Source of the DNA: Anodontia alba
Lineage: Eukaryota > Mollusca > Bivalvia > Lucinida > Lucinidae
NCBI GenBank assembly: GCA_964016985.1
Contig: OZ024837.1
Coordinates: forward strand, 41,140,018-41,204,017
Direction of reading: 5' to 3'
Length of the DNA: 64,000 nucleotides
Each line of letters opens with the position of its first letter. The stretch's first letter is position 1. Under the pieces are notes generated by a model that searched no databases, was not told the origin of the DNA, and was given only the letters and a program-made list of their open reading frames with translations. The position numbers and the translations under genes are program-made. This document shows, piece after piece, positions 45,664-54,789 of this stretch.

Positions 45664-45666
45664 CAT

Positions 45667-45741
45667 AAAATATAGCCTTATATCTCAAACTACTGTTATC
45701 TCAAACCCCAAAAGTGTGGTCCCTTGGAGTTTGAGATAAGC
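45667..45741. mobile_element. P-like short MITE fragment, cut by family A
   Basis: TATATCTCAAACTACTGTTA, GGTCCCTTGGAGTTTGAGAT resembles 25158-25264, and the end is broken by the copy starting at 45742. Confidence 0.5.
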
Positions 45742-46019
45742 GTCACGAAAACACGCCTATATAATTTTGACCCCCTTAAACCCCACTTTTATATGGTAAA
45801 ACTGGGGTTTACAGGGGTATACATTATTTCTGTTATTTTTGCTCAAAAACATAAATTGTGTGTACTCGTTAGAAACGCCTCGTCGAGGCGGTTCTAACGA
45901 GTACCCACAATCTATGTTTTGAGTAGAAATATGAAAAATATCAGAATTTTTTATCTGAAAATTTTCATTTTTTGATGGTAAAATTTTAAGTATATATGAA
46001 TAGGCATGTTTTCGTAATG
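45742..46019 (+). mobile_element. Family A MITE, forward, nested in a P-like MITE
   Basis: Starts GTCACGAAAACACGCCTATA (first two bases changed) and ends GGCATGTTTTCGTAATG. Confidence 0.9.
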
Positions 46020-46039
46020 CATAAGTTTGTTTTCCAATA

Positions 46040-46500
46040 TTGATAAATGTTCTACTTTTGTTATTTCTGCATGTGTGGAAACTAAGAAAACTATCAATCG
46101 CTCAAAACATAGATTGTAGGTACTCGTTAGAACCGCCTCGATGAGGCGGTTCTAACGAGTACCTACAAGCTATGTTTTTAAGCAGAAATAAGAAAAATAA
46201 TGTATACCCCTGTAAACCCCAGTTTTACTATATAAAAGTGGGGTTTATAGGGGTCAAAATTATATAGGCATGTTTTCGTGAAGAATATGAAATATCTAAA
46301 ATTATGACCCAAAAGATCATTTTTACATTATGTAATAATACCAGCGTGTTTCAGAAGCAGAATTGTTGACTGAATGTCACCAAGACCTTTTATGTGAATG
46401 ACACTTTTTATTGAATGCATGCTGTTAGACAAAGTGTAGGACAGTCTGGTGTATATCTTTGCTGTGACAGTTATGTATTTTGTTGCCATGCTGTGACTCA
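46040..46500. repeat. Duplicated segment, right copy
   Basis: Second copy of 45130-45385, interrupted by the family A fragment at 46098-46283. Confidence 0.72.
46098..46283 (-). mobile_element. Family A MITE, reverse, outer third missing
   Basis: Starts inside the core (CTCAAAACATAGATTGTAGG) and ends GGCATGTTTTCGTGAAG. The CATTACG end is absent. Confidence 0.9.
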
Positions 46501-46656
46501 TAAGTTTGTTTTCATATCTGAGGTTTTACCAAAACAACACAAATGCATGTTTCTGGGAAAGGCTAATAGGCTTTGGTCTGTCTGATTCACTTTGAAATCA
46601 ATGTTAAATTTGAAATCCTCTTTCCAGTGACTGTGCTCTCGTTTCTGATTTCGTTT

Positions 46657-46937
46657 CATTACGAAAACACGCCTATTCAAATATATAGAAAATTTCACCT
46701 CCAAAAACTGAAAATTTTCGGATAAGAAACTCTGATACTTTTTTCATATTTCTGCTCAAAACATAGATCGTGGGTAATCGTTAGAACTGCCTCATCAAGG
46801 CGGTTCTAACGAGTACCCACAATCTATCTTTTTGAGCAAAAATAAGAAAAATAATGTATACCCCTGTCAACCCCAGTTTTACTATATAAAAGTGGGCTTT
46901 AAGGGGGTCAAAATTATATAGGCATGTTGTGGTGATG
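46657..46937 (-). mobile_element. Family A MITE, reverse, full length
   Basis: CATTACGAAAACACGCCTAT to GGCATGTTGTGGTGATG, core tip CTGCCTCATCAAGGCGG. Confidence 0.92.
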
Positions 46938-46944
46938 TGTTACG

Positions 46945-47115
46945 AGAGAGACTCCAAGGCGGCTCCTCTGTTGCGGTTCTTCTCTTTTTGTGCTACGGTG
47001 GTTTCATAATTGCATTTGTTTTGTCATTATTTGTTCTTCATCTTTCCGTCTTATTCTGCTTCGTGATTATGGCATTTCATGAGTATCTTAACTTATATTT
47101 TCATATTTCCTTCTG
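46945..47115 (+). repeat. Family D interspersed repeat
   Basis: ACTCCAAGGCGGCTCCTCTG, TTGCGGTTCTTC, ATTATTTGTTCTTCATC, CTTCGTGATTATGGCATTTC. Confidence 0.6.
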
Positions 47116-47159
47116 ATGAAAATTAATCTGCTGTGACTGATGCTTTCAGTTCAACTAAC

Positions 47160-47537
47160 TACAGTCGAACTTAAATGTCGCGAAAATCTTTAGGACCATG
47201 GCAGTTTGTTCTAATTATGGTAGTTCGAGCCATTTAGGGTTAATCATAGCACGAGGTCAGGAGACAAATGAGACTAGTATATGGAGGAGACAAATGAGAC
47301 TAGTATATGGGTCTTTTCGATCTTTTATAAAATGATAATGTGTTAAGTGTACTCATCAGAATCACCTCGATGAGATAATTTTATTTAATACACACAACAT
47401 GTACACTTCATGATGAAATAGGAAAAATACTTAAAGTATCCCTAAATATGTGTTTTCTTGAGCTATCGGAAGAATTTCCCTGCGACTCTAACGGGTTGGA
47501 ATTAGCAACGGTAAACGAGTCATTGAGGTTTTACTAT
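47160..47537. mobile_element. Family Q pogo-like MITE
   Basis: TACAGTCGAACTTAAATGTC at the left, CATTGAGGTTTTACTATATC at the right, core GTACTCATCAGAATCACCTC degraded on one arm. A short tandem duplication (GAGACAAATGAGACTAGTAT) lies near 47260-47310. Confidence 0.65.
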
Positions 47538-47589
47538 ATCTGGACAACTTTAGTGCCAGTAAAATTGATTTTATAACCCGGTAGTTTTT

Positions 47590-47729
47590 CCAGTGACCCT
47601 TCTAAGGAAGTGATTGGTTCTGGAATTGATTGCTTTCTGTGTGTCCTTGAGGCTACTCGCAGCGGGGCTATTTTCGTGTTTTGTCCTGTTCGTTGTCTTG
47701 GTGAACAGGGGGCTGATTGCTTGGCTTTT

Positions 47730-47760
<31 letters not shown>

Positions 47761-47870
47761 GGGGGCAGGTCTATGGCTTGTGTTCTGTCCATCATGGTTT
47801 GTTTAATCCCCTTGATGTGATTGGTAGACTATGAATTGTGATTGTGGCTATTCCGGGACATCTATAAAAT
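47590..47870 (+). repeat. Family D-like repeat with a poly-G tract
   Basis: ACCCTTCTAAGGAAGTG near the start and GTGATTGTGGCTATTCCGGG near the end fit D. A (TG)n-(G)n tract lies at 47730-47766. Confidence 0.5.
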
Positions 47871-47883
47871 TTTATAGATATTG

Positions 47884-48202
47884 ATACAGTGAACCCTCGT
47901 TACAACGACAGCATTTGTTCCCAAAGATATTGTCCATAAACTGAATTTACTGTTGTAAAGAATCCTTAATGGACACAATGATATGTAAAAAAGACCTTGT
48001 TTTATTCTTGTTTACTCATAGAACATATGTTTTGGATATTTGTTAGAATCGCCTCAGTGAGGCGATTCTAGCAAATATTCAAAACATATGTTGCTTGAAG
48101 CTTAATGCAATATTCTTGCATAATTTCTCATCAATCGTCACCTCTTGAGCGAAGGGTTCGTGACATTCAAATCGTCATTGTAACGGTATAAAGAGGGTTG
48201 AC

Positions 48203-48207
<5 letters not shown>
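47884..48207. mobile_element. Family R pogo-like MITE
   Basis: TACAGTGAACCCTCGTTACA and AGAGGGTTGACTGTA are inverted ends. The central hairpin at 48022-48092 reads TTTGTTAGAATCGCCTCAGT with GAGGCGATTCTAGCAAATAT, a version of the core seen in families A and Q. Confidence 0.72.
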
Positions 48208-48245
<38 letters not shown>

Positions 48246-48590
48246 CGAAAGCACAGTAAATCAGATTTATCCTACAGAACTTCAATCGGATACAAATTAT
48301 TCTTCTGATACCGAAGCAACAGTTTTGGGGTTTGGACTTATTCATAACTAATGATACAGTTACTTCAAAAAGTACGACATACAGATGATTTTGATTGACA
48401 TCGTTAGTTTTCCGTTTCTCGATGGCAAGATCTCCCCATGACATCCATATGGAGCCTATACTTCTCAACACATTCGTTTGGCAAAACTTTGTTCTCGTGT
48501 TAATGACTTTAACAGTCGGAATAAAGTCCCGGCTGCGAAATTGCTTATGCATGGCTTCTGGAACCATAAGCTACCCCGTAAATAGAGTCT
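48208..48590 (-). pseudogene. Possible retroposed transcript fragment with poly-A tail
   Basis: On the minus strand a 107-codon open frame (start at 48567) runs directly into about 38 A (48208-48245). GATAAA, a weak polyadenylation signal variant, lies about 20 bp before the A tract. The N-terminal part includes SIGSIWMSWGDLAIEKRK and reads like protein, but no family was recognised. An in-frame TAG precedes the ATG. No target duplication was found. Alternatives are an A-rich repeat tail or chance. Confidence 0.3.
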
Positions 48591-48617
48591 AAAGGAATGA
48601 CTCTTCAGAGCAATGAA

Positions 48618-48712
48618 CTCACTCACAAAACTGTCAAAAAGCATGACGTGTCCGGTGTCCTGGGCCAGACTAGCTAGTTTCGGTCAATTAGGCCTCATCA
48701 GTGAACCTCATT
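48618..48712. repeat. Interspersed repeat Y fragment
   Basis: CTCACAAAACTGTCAAAAAG, CCTGGGCCAGACTAGC, AGGCCTCATCAGTGAAC match 1733-1815. Confidence 0.5.
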
Positions 48713-48729
48713 AAGATTTTCAAAAATCC

Positions 48730-49007
48730 CATCACGAAAACATACCTATATAATTTTGACCACCTTAAACCCCACTTTTATAGAGTAAAACTGGGGTTTA
48801 CAGGGGTATAAATTATTTTTCTTATTTCTGCTCAAAAACATAGATTGTGGGTACTCGTTAGAACCGCCTCGCTGAGGCGGTTCTAACGAGTACCCACAAT
48901 CTATGTTTTGAGCAGAAATATGAAAAATATAAGAATTTTTATCGGAAAATTTTCAGTTTTTGGTGGTAAAATTTTCAGTACGTTTGAATAGGCTTGTTTT
49001 CTTAATG
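48730..49007 (+). mobile_element. Family A MITE, forward, full length
   Basis: CATCACGAAAACATACCTAT to GGCTTGTTTTCTTAATG; core palindrome tip CGCCTCGCTGAGGCGG. Confidence 0.92.
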
Positions 49008-49280
49008 CCGGAACGGGTTAAAAATAATAGAAGACCAGAAAACAAGACGTTTCCAAAGTTTATCGATGACATTCTGAATTGATTGCTCAATATGATACCG
49101 TGTTTGCTGAAATGTTTTGGCAATAAGTATACTAGAACCAGAGGTTTCTGGTGAACTAGTTTAAGCATTTGAAAGCTTCTTGGGAAATATAAACTTTTGG
49201 AAAAGTTCAAAAAGATGATTCACTAATGTAAATACTGGTGTCATGATTATTATAAAGATACATAAACAGATATAGAAAAC

Positions 49281-49593
49281 CACTGTCGACTCTCGTTATC
49301 TCGATCTCGCTTATCTCGAATAACCGCTTATCCCGAAGTGAAAATCTGGTCCTTGTTTTAACATGGAAATCTAATATCAGGTAACAAAATCGTGTGGAAA
49401 AGAGAAGAAATTGCTCCTTGGAAGCAATTTCTCCTCTTTTCCACAATATTTTTAATATATCTCTAACTTCAGGAGTCAAATTACGTATTCATTTGTTAAA
49501 TGTGGTTGTTCCATTTATTGTTTTGCTCACTTCCGGATATCTAGAAGTGTTTAAGAGAATCCCTTGGGCTTCGAGATAACGAAAATCGACCTC
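49281..49593. mobile_element. Family P pogo/Tigger-like MITE
   Basis: CACTGTCGACTCTCGTTATC and GCTTCGAGATAACGAAAATC are the ends. The centre GAAGAAATTGCTCCTTGGAA with GCAATTTCTCCTCTTTTCCA is a clear hairpin. Confidence 0.72.
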
Positions 49594-49708
49594 ATTTTAT
49601 TTTAATTGTAGCAACATTATTTTAAAGTTTTGTGTAAATGACGGCTATGACTCAGACTATAGTTACTGACCCAGTCATTGTTTATATTTTTTATTACTTT
49701 CCTCTTTA

Positions 49709-49818
49709 CATTACGAAAACACGCCTATTCAAATATATAGAAATTTTCGCCTCCAAAAATCTGAAAATTTTCAGATAAAAAAAAAAACTCTGATATTTTT
49801 CATATTTCTGCTCAAAAC
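49709..49818 (-). mobile_element. Family A MITE fragment, reverse, CATTACG end only
   Basis: CATTACGAAAACACGCCTAT through ATTTCTGCTCAAAAC, then unrelated sequence. Confidence 0.88.
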
Positions 49819-49916
49819 AAAAAGCTGTCTCACATCTAATATGGAAAATAAGACGGCATTTCAGATGTGAAATCGTAATCTCCGATAAAGGGCTATGCAA
49901 AATTTGTAACAGACTC

Positions 49917-50095
49917 TGTTATTTATTATCATTATTATCATTATTATTTTTCAGAGAAAAAAAGAATTTGTATTTCATGTAAATCTAAACAGACGATTCA
50001 AATGAAAAGTCGTCTTATTTTCTCAGAAAAATACAAAAAGAAATTCGAAATACTGTCTACTGCAGTTGTGTGATTAGCGCATTAAGGGTTAAAAT
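49917..50095. mobile_element. Family F variant MITE
   Basis: Similar to 444-650: CAGAGAAAAAAAGAATTTGT, GTAAATCTAAACAGACGATT, GTCTACTGCAGTTGTGTGAT, GCGCATTAAGGGTTAA. Confidence 0.55.
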
Positions 50096-50340
50096 CAAAA
50101 TCTAAAAAAAAATGCACTAAATTTTTAAAGTCGAAATCGTTGTCTGCTTTAGCTAATATTAGCACATTAAGGGTTAAAACAAAAATTAAAAAAAAAAAAA
50201 AAAAAAAAAAAACAAATGCACAGAATTTATAAGGTCAAAATCGTTGCCTGCTGCAGTTAAATTTAGCTCTTTAATGGTTAAAATTAAAATTTTAAAAAAA
50301 TGCACAAAATTTATAAGATGAAAATCGTCTATCGGTTTAA
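50080..50340. repeat. Tandem repeat of a family F right end (about 90-110 bp units)
   Basis: Three times: a TTAGCNCATTAAGGGTTAAA-type block, then AAAATT with an A run, TGCACAAAATTTATAAG and AAAATCGTTGCCTGC. One unit holds a poly-A tract at about 50189-50211. Confidence 0.6.
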
Positions 50341-50734
50341 ATATTGGTATCATCTTATCTACCGCAAATAAACCGTAAGTGATACCTTAGCCTTTTTACT
50401 AATGTATTCAACTCTATCCCTTTGATGTGGTGAATAAGGAAATGGCGTATATGGACTAATTTGATGTCTAAAAATGGGTTTTGTAACAGTCGGTGTTATC
50501 CTCTTCCTTAAATAAAAGTGGCCCTCCTCTTTGAAAGGGGACCTCGCGGACCTTTAGATAAGGGTAATTCCTAAGTACATACGTTTTAAAATGTACGCCA
50601 TTCACTTCTTTCAAGCATGCTTAAAATATGTCGGTCCCACCCAGAATAAAGAATGTGTCATAAAGATGTATCAAAGTTTAATGTAGTCTACCCTAAATAT
50701 CCTGAAATACCCTATGAGGAATTCGTGAGCAGTA

Positions 50735-50957
50735 CATCACAAAAACATGCATATACAATTTGACCCCTCTAAGCCCCACTTTTATATAGTAAAACTGGGG
50801 TTTACAGGGGCATATTTTTTTTACTTATTTCTGCTCTAAACCATAGATTGTGGGTACGCGTTAGATCCACTTTGCCGAGGTGGTTCTAACGCGTATACAC
50901 AATCTATCTTTTGAGCATAAGTATGAAAAATATCAGAATTTGTATCTGAAAATTTTA
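50735..50957 (+). mobile_element. Family A MITE, forward, left part of a split copy
   Basis: CATCACAAAAACATGCATAT through TATCTGAAAATTTTAA, where family D sequence takes over. The missing right end is at 51335-51389. Confidence 0.85.
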
Positions 50958-51069
50958 ACAAATGTCTTGTGTATACCACTGCAGAATCAAAGCAAGAGGT
51001 GGCCACGTAAAATCGATTAAAGCCCCCTCTCCCCGCCACCCCACCCCCTCCCCCCACTCCCCGACAGTA

Positions 51070-51450
51070 ATATTTTACTGACCGTTCCAAGGCAGCGCTT
51101 CTGCTGTTGTTTACTTTATCTGTCACTGCATGTATGTCTTGGTGATTTTTTTATTTCTGGATAGCCGTTTGGCAATTTTGGGGGTGGAGGGAGGGAACTG
51201 TCCTTTTGGCTTTGCGCTTGCAGTGTTTTATTGTGGTGCCGTTACTTTAAGTGCGTCCTTCTTTCCCTTTGGTGTCTTAGAACGGAAGGTGTTAGGTAAT
51301 TGTATCGATTCCTGGTCACTGCCTTCCTTTCTCTTTCAGTTTTGGTGGTAAGATTTTCAATATATTTGAATAGGCGTGTTTTCGTAATGAATATAGTTTT
51401 CAGGCTTCGTGATTGTGGCAATTCATTAGTATGTTAATTTATATATTTGC
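51070..51450 (+). repeat. Family D repeat containing a family A end
   Basis: GACCGTTCCAAGGCAGCG, TTCTGCTGTTG, then after the family A end, GGCTTCGTGATTGTGGCAAT. A C-rich purine-poor tract lies at 51020-51065. Confidence 0.5.
51335..51389 (+). mobile_element. Family A MITE right end of the split copy
   Basis: TTTCAGTTTTGGTGGTAAGA to GGCGTGTTTTCGTAATG continues where 50957 stops. Confidence 0.85.
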
Positions 51451-51924
51451 ATGCGGACCTGAGCTTAAGAGGAACTTCAATATTTCCACAATTTCAGAAT
51501 GGATTCTATCATTGGTGTGAGGGGTAGATAGAAACATCCGCCCTGAGGATCACTGTCTGGCATCATGATGCAGTGACGTGAACCTAAATGATGGCGTACG
51601 TGACGTCCATTACAACCAGTACATATAAAACACGTGAGAGTTCTCGATTTTTTTTTCTAACCCTTGGTAGGATAACCTAGGTAGGATAAGAACTTCTATC
51701 CCAGGGTGAAATCAAGGACTTCCTTACCTGGTGTGCAAGAATCAGAGATCTTAAGGAAATGAAACTAAAACCTGTACTATAGTGGAAACTCGGTTAATGT
51801 AACTAGATACATATATATTGTACCTGTAGTCAAACTATGTCATTCACAACGTTTCAAAAATGAAATAAGTTGGGGCAATATCAAACTTGCAATATGCCAT
51901 GTGCAAGCAGCTAGGGTTCAAACT
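51451..51924. other. Unassigned sequence
   Basis: A small inverted motif (ACCTAGGTAGGATAAGAAC) is present; nothing else supported. Confidence 0.4.
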
Positions 51925-52203
51925 CATTACGAAAACACGCCTATTCAAATATACTGAAAATTTCACCTCCAAAAACTGAAAATTTTCGGATAAAAAACTC
52001 TGATAGTTTTCATATTTCTGCTCAAAACATAGGTTGTTGGTACTCGTTAGAACCGCCTCGGCGAGGCGGTTCTAACGAGTACCCACAATCTATGTTTTCG
52101 AGCAGAAATAAGAAAAATAATGTATACCCCTATAAACCCCAGTTTTACTATATAAAAGTGGGGTTTAAGGGGGTCAAAATTATATAGACATGTTTTCGTG
52201 ATG
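51925..52203 (-). mobile_element. Family A MITE, reverse, full length
   Basis: CATTACGAAAACACGCCTAT to GACATGTTTTCGTGATG, perfect core tip CGCCTCGGCGAGGCGG. Confidence 0.92.
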
Positions 52204-52319
52204 CTTACCAGCTGGTTTCGATTTTTGCTGTTTGACCTCCCTTTACACCCAGCCCTCCTTTTTGTCTCGTGGGGTTCATTTACGTCATGTGTTTTGGCTT
52301 GAAATCTGTAAGAATGCAT

Positions 52320-52720
52320 GACTAATTATGAAAAGAAAAACACTAGTAATAAGTGTTGTTGATTGTGGAAGCAAGTTACCTAGATTTATATTTTTCTATT
52401 ACATTTTCTCCACAACCCCGCAAGCTGTTTTTCATAATAGGACTAATTGCTTATTTGTTTGATTAACGAATCGGGGTATCATCTTCGAGTCATCATGTCT
52501 ATTCTTAAAACAGATTAGTATCTTTTGATTCTTGTCTCGTATTGTCATCACGCTTCTAACAAAACAAGCCCGGTAAACGCATACAAACGAATCATAACTG
52601 GTACCCACGCAGTTTGCGATCTTTTAAGTTCTTATAAGAGGCAATCAGATTGAATCAGACAGTAACGTAAAACTATGTACTATATGTAGTTTTTCTGAGT
52701 TGTGTAGACGCTAAAAGTGC
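52320..52720. other. Unassigned sequence
   Basis: No supported feature. Confidence 0.4.
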
Positions 52721-52734
52721 GGACAGACAGGACT

Positions 52735-52805
52735 AACAGTGTATACACCTATGAGACACCACAGAACGCGGCTTCTGATCAGGGTGTACACCGTTCGACA
52801 CACAT
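52735..52805. repeat. Family C-type hairpin
   Basis: ACAGTGTATACACCTATGAG and CTGATCAGGGTGTACACCGT pair, with CACCACAGAACGCGGCTT at the tip. Confidence 0.5.
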
Positions 52806-52847
52806 CCAGCGGTTTAAGATGCATTGATAGGTATAAATATGGATCGT

Positions 52848-53120
52848 TCAAAGGCGGTTCCTCTGGTGCAGTTCTTCTTTGTTTATGCGATGGTTTCAAA
52901 TGTGGCTTTTGTTTAGTCATTATTTGTTTCCCATCTCTCCCCCAGTAAGCATTCTACATAAATCTATAGCGGGCCGTTATCGGCCCGTCAGGGTAGCTGA
53001 CGGGCCGATAACGGCCGGCTATAGATTATGTAGAATGCTAGCTGGGTTTCTTTTTGGTGCTTCGGGAAGGCTGTGTTTCGTGATTGCGGATTTTCTTGAT
53101 ATCTTCACTTATATATTTGC
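52848..53120 (+). repeat. Family D repeat interrupted by a GC-rich hairpin
   Basis: GTTCAAAGGCGGTTCCTCTG, AGTTCTTCTTTG, TATTTGTTTCCCATCTCTCC, then after the hairpin GGTGCTTCGGGAAGGCTG and GTGATTGCGGATTTTCTTGA. Confidence 0.6.
52941..53045. mobile_element. GC-rich near-perfect foldback (about 50-bp arms)
   Basis: CCCAGT-AAGCATTCTACAT on the left and ATGTAGAATGCTAGCTGGG on the right are the outer arms. The inner stem GGGCCGTTATCGGCCCGTCA pairs with TGACGGGCCGATAACGGCC around GGGTAGC. It sits inside a family D repeat. No other copy was seen in the window. Confidence 0.8.
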
Positions 53121-53269
53121 TTAAATTTTAGACTCCTATGTATGGTAAGACGTTAAATTGTCTGTATATTTAACTTTTTGAATGCTGGGTAATTGTACAT
53201 GCTTTTTGTCGTCTGTGGACTTTTTTTTTAAATATTTGTTTTTCAAAAAGTTCTTTCAGGAGTACTATA

Positions 53270-53345
53270 AGAGTGTCAAACAGTTTGGATCCAGATCAGG
53301 CCCGGCGTTTTGTCGGGCCTGATCTGGGTCCAAACTGTTTGCTAA
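53270..53345. repeat. B/C-type hairpin with a GGCCCGGCG tip
   Basis: AGTTTGGATCCAGATCAGGC and GCCTGATCTGGGTCCAAACT pair through CCGGCGTTTTGTCGGG. Same stem base as families B and C, different tip. Confidence 0.65.
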
Positions 53346-53452
53346 GGTTATCAGCTGACGAAAAAAGATAAAACGAGTAATACAATAAGGTGTGGTAACA
53401 ATGGGTAAGTCAACAAATGAGAAAGTCTACTCTTAAGTAATCGAAAGTAAAG

Positions 53453-53653
53453 TCAGGAGTCTGCGTAGAAGGTAGTTTTTCTGCGTCGCAGAAAGTAAAC
53501 TTTTTCTGCTTTTCTTGCACGAATATCAGCCATGTTTCCATAGGTGTAAACAGTACATGACGGGCAAAATGCTTCTATGTTACAGGTTGACATCCTCGCA
53601 AAATGAACCAATGTGAATGTAATAGAAACAGGAACAATAAGAGTCTTCAACAT
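53453..53653 (-). other. Open frame with a signal-peptide-like start, status unknown
   Basis: The 66-codon frame starts MLKTLIVPVSITFTLVHFA, which resembles a secretion signal, and then has three cysteines. No family was recognised. No strong donor site lies inside it and no partner exon was found. It does not overlap a recognised repeat. It could be a first coding exon or chance. Confidence 0.15.
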
Positions 53654-53815
53654 TTGTCATTCAGCCACTAAACCTTTAGATATTTCACCAGATAGACAAA
53701 AATGGTCTGCTTACTTACAATTTAGGACAAGACGACTAAGCAGTTGAAGAGTTCAAATATTGACAGTATTTAAGGTAAATTCAATTTATAATGTAAAGTC
53801 GGTATCAGATTTGAC

Positions 53816-54181
53816 AGTGTATCTATTTCCTAAGGAATGATCTTTGTGAAGTGTAGCTACACCTCACATCACGAGAACATGCCTATATAATTTTGACCCC
53901 CTTAAACCCCACTTTTATATAGTAAAACTGGGGTTTACAGGGGTACATTTTATTTTTCTTATTTCTGCTCGAAACATGGATTGTGGGTACTCGTTAGAAC
54001 CGCCTCATCGAGGCGGTTCTAACGAGTACCCACAATCTATGTTTTGAGCAGAAATATGAAAAAATATCAGAAATTTTTATCTGAAGGTTTTCATTTTTTT
54101 CGGTGGTAAAATTCTCAATATATTTGAATAGGCATTTTTTTGTAATGACAAAGATCATTCCTTAGGGAATAGATACACTTT
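53816..54181. mobile_element. Foldback element with a family A copy in its loop
   Basis: GTGTATCTATTTCCTAAGGA (53817) with ATGATCTTTGT and, on the far side, ACAAAGATCATTCCTTAGGG with AATAGATACACT are inverted arms of about 32 bp. The family A copy at 53867-54147 lies between them. Confidence 0.65.
53867..54147 (+). mobile_element. Family A MITE, forward, nested
   Basis: CATCACGAGAACATGCCTAT to GGCATTTTTTTGTAATG; core tip CGCCTCATCGAGGCGG. Confidence 0.92.
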
Positions 54182-54204
54182 CAAGGAAAGTAACTCTGTA
54201 AAAG

Positions 54205-54330
54205 ATGTTTTGGATCCTTTTAGAGAATGGATCTACTCTAAAAGGAAAGGACTTGTTCTGAGTGACTCTACTCTAAAAGGAAAGCATTTACTCTCCATGG
54301 GAGTAAGTTCTTTAAGAGTAGACTCCTTTT
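54205..54330. mobile_element. Foldback repeat G
   Basis: CTACTCTAAAAGGAAAGGAC appears with GACTCTACTCTAAAAGGAAA as partial tandem arms, and TTACTCTCCATGGGAGTAAG as the centre. Confidence 0.5.
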
Positions 54331-54548
54331 CATAAAAAATGTTATAGTGTGCTTGAAAGCTAACATGTATTCGCAAAAGTTGTCTAAATTGTACAAAATG
54401 GGGTTAACTAAACCCATTGTTTCCAGTGCCCTTAAAGAATTCATTTATCTTCACTCAGCTAGTGTTAGGGCTGAATGGCGTAAAACGTCACCTCGTACTT
54501 CACTAATACATGCATGTAATTATCTATTTTTTGTCTTTTATATAGTTG

Positions 54549-54788
54549 AGCCAACGTAGCCTAGTGGATAAGAGAGCTGACTCTTAATCCATTAGGTTTC
54601 TCTTCGCTGTGGTTCGAGCCTCGCTCGGGTCATATGTGGGAAAGCCAAGTTCTGCTTACGGATGGTCAGGTGGTTTTTCTCCGGGTTCTCCGGTTTTCGC
54701 CCACCTTCGATGAACGATCGGCTCGATATAAGTGAAATATTCTTGAAAGGGCCGTAAAACCCAAATCAAAAAAAAAAAAAAAAAAAAG
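54549..54788 (+). mobile_element. tRNA-Lys-type SINE with poly-A tail
   Basis: A box TAGCCTAGTGG (54557-54567) and B box GGTTCGAGCCT (54611-54621) are correctly spaced. GACTCTTAATC at 54580-54590 matches the anticodon stem-loop of tRNA-Lys (CTT). The body ends AAGGGCCGTAAAACCC and an A tract at 54767-54788. No clear target duplication. Confidence 0.85.
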
Positions 54789-54789
54789 T

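Noticed and set aside
49706..49900. A minus-strand frame containing RCETAF, close to the Wnt CRETAF block expected in exon 3
   Set aside because: It lies on the wrong side of exon 2 for a minus-strand gene, overlaps a family A fragment, and no other Wnt residues surround it.
52209..52305. An exon-like stretch on the minus strand with TTACAG acceptor and CTG|GTAAG donor
   Set aside because: The donor abuts a family A element, the peptide is unrecognised and very basic, and no partner exon was found.
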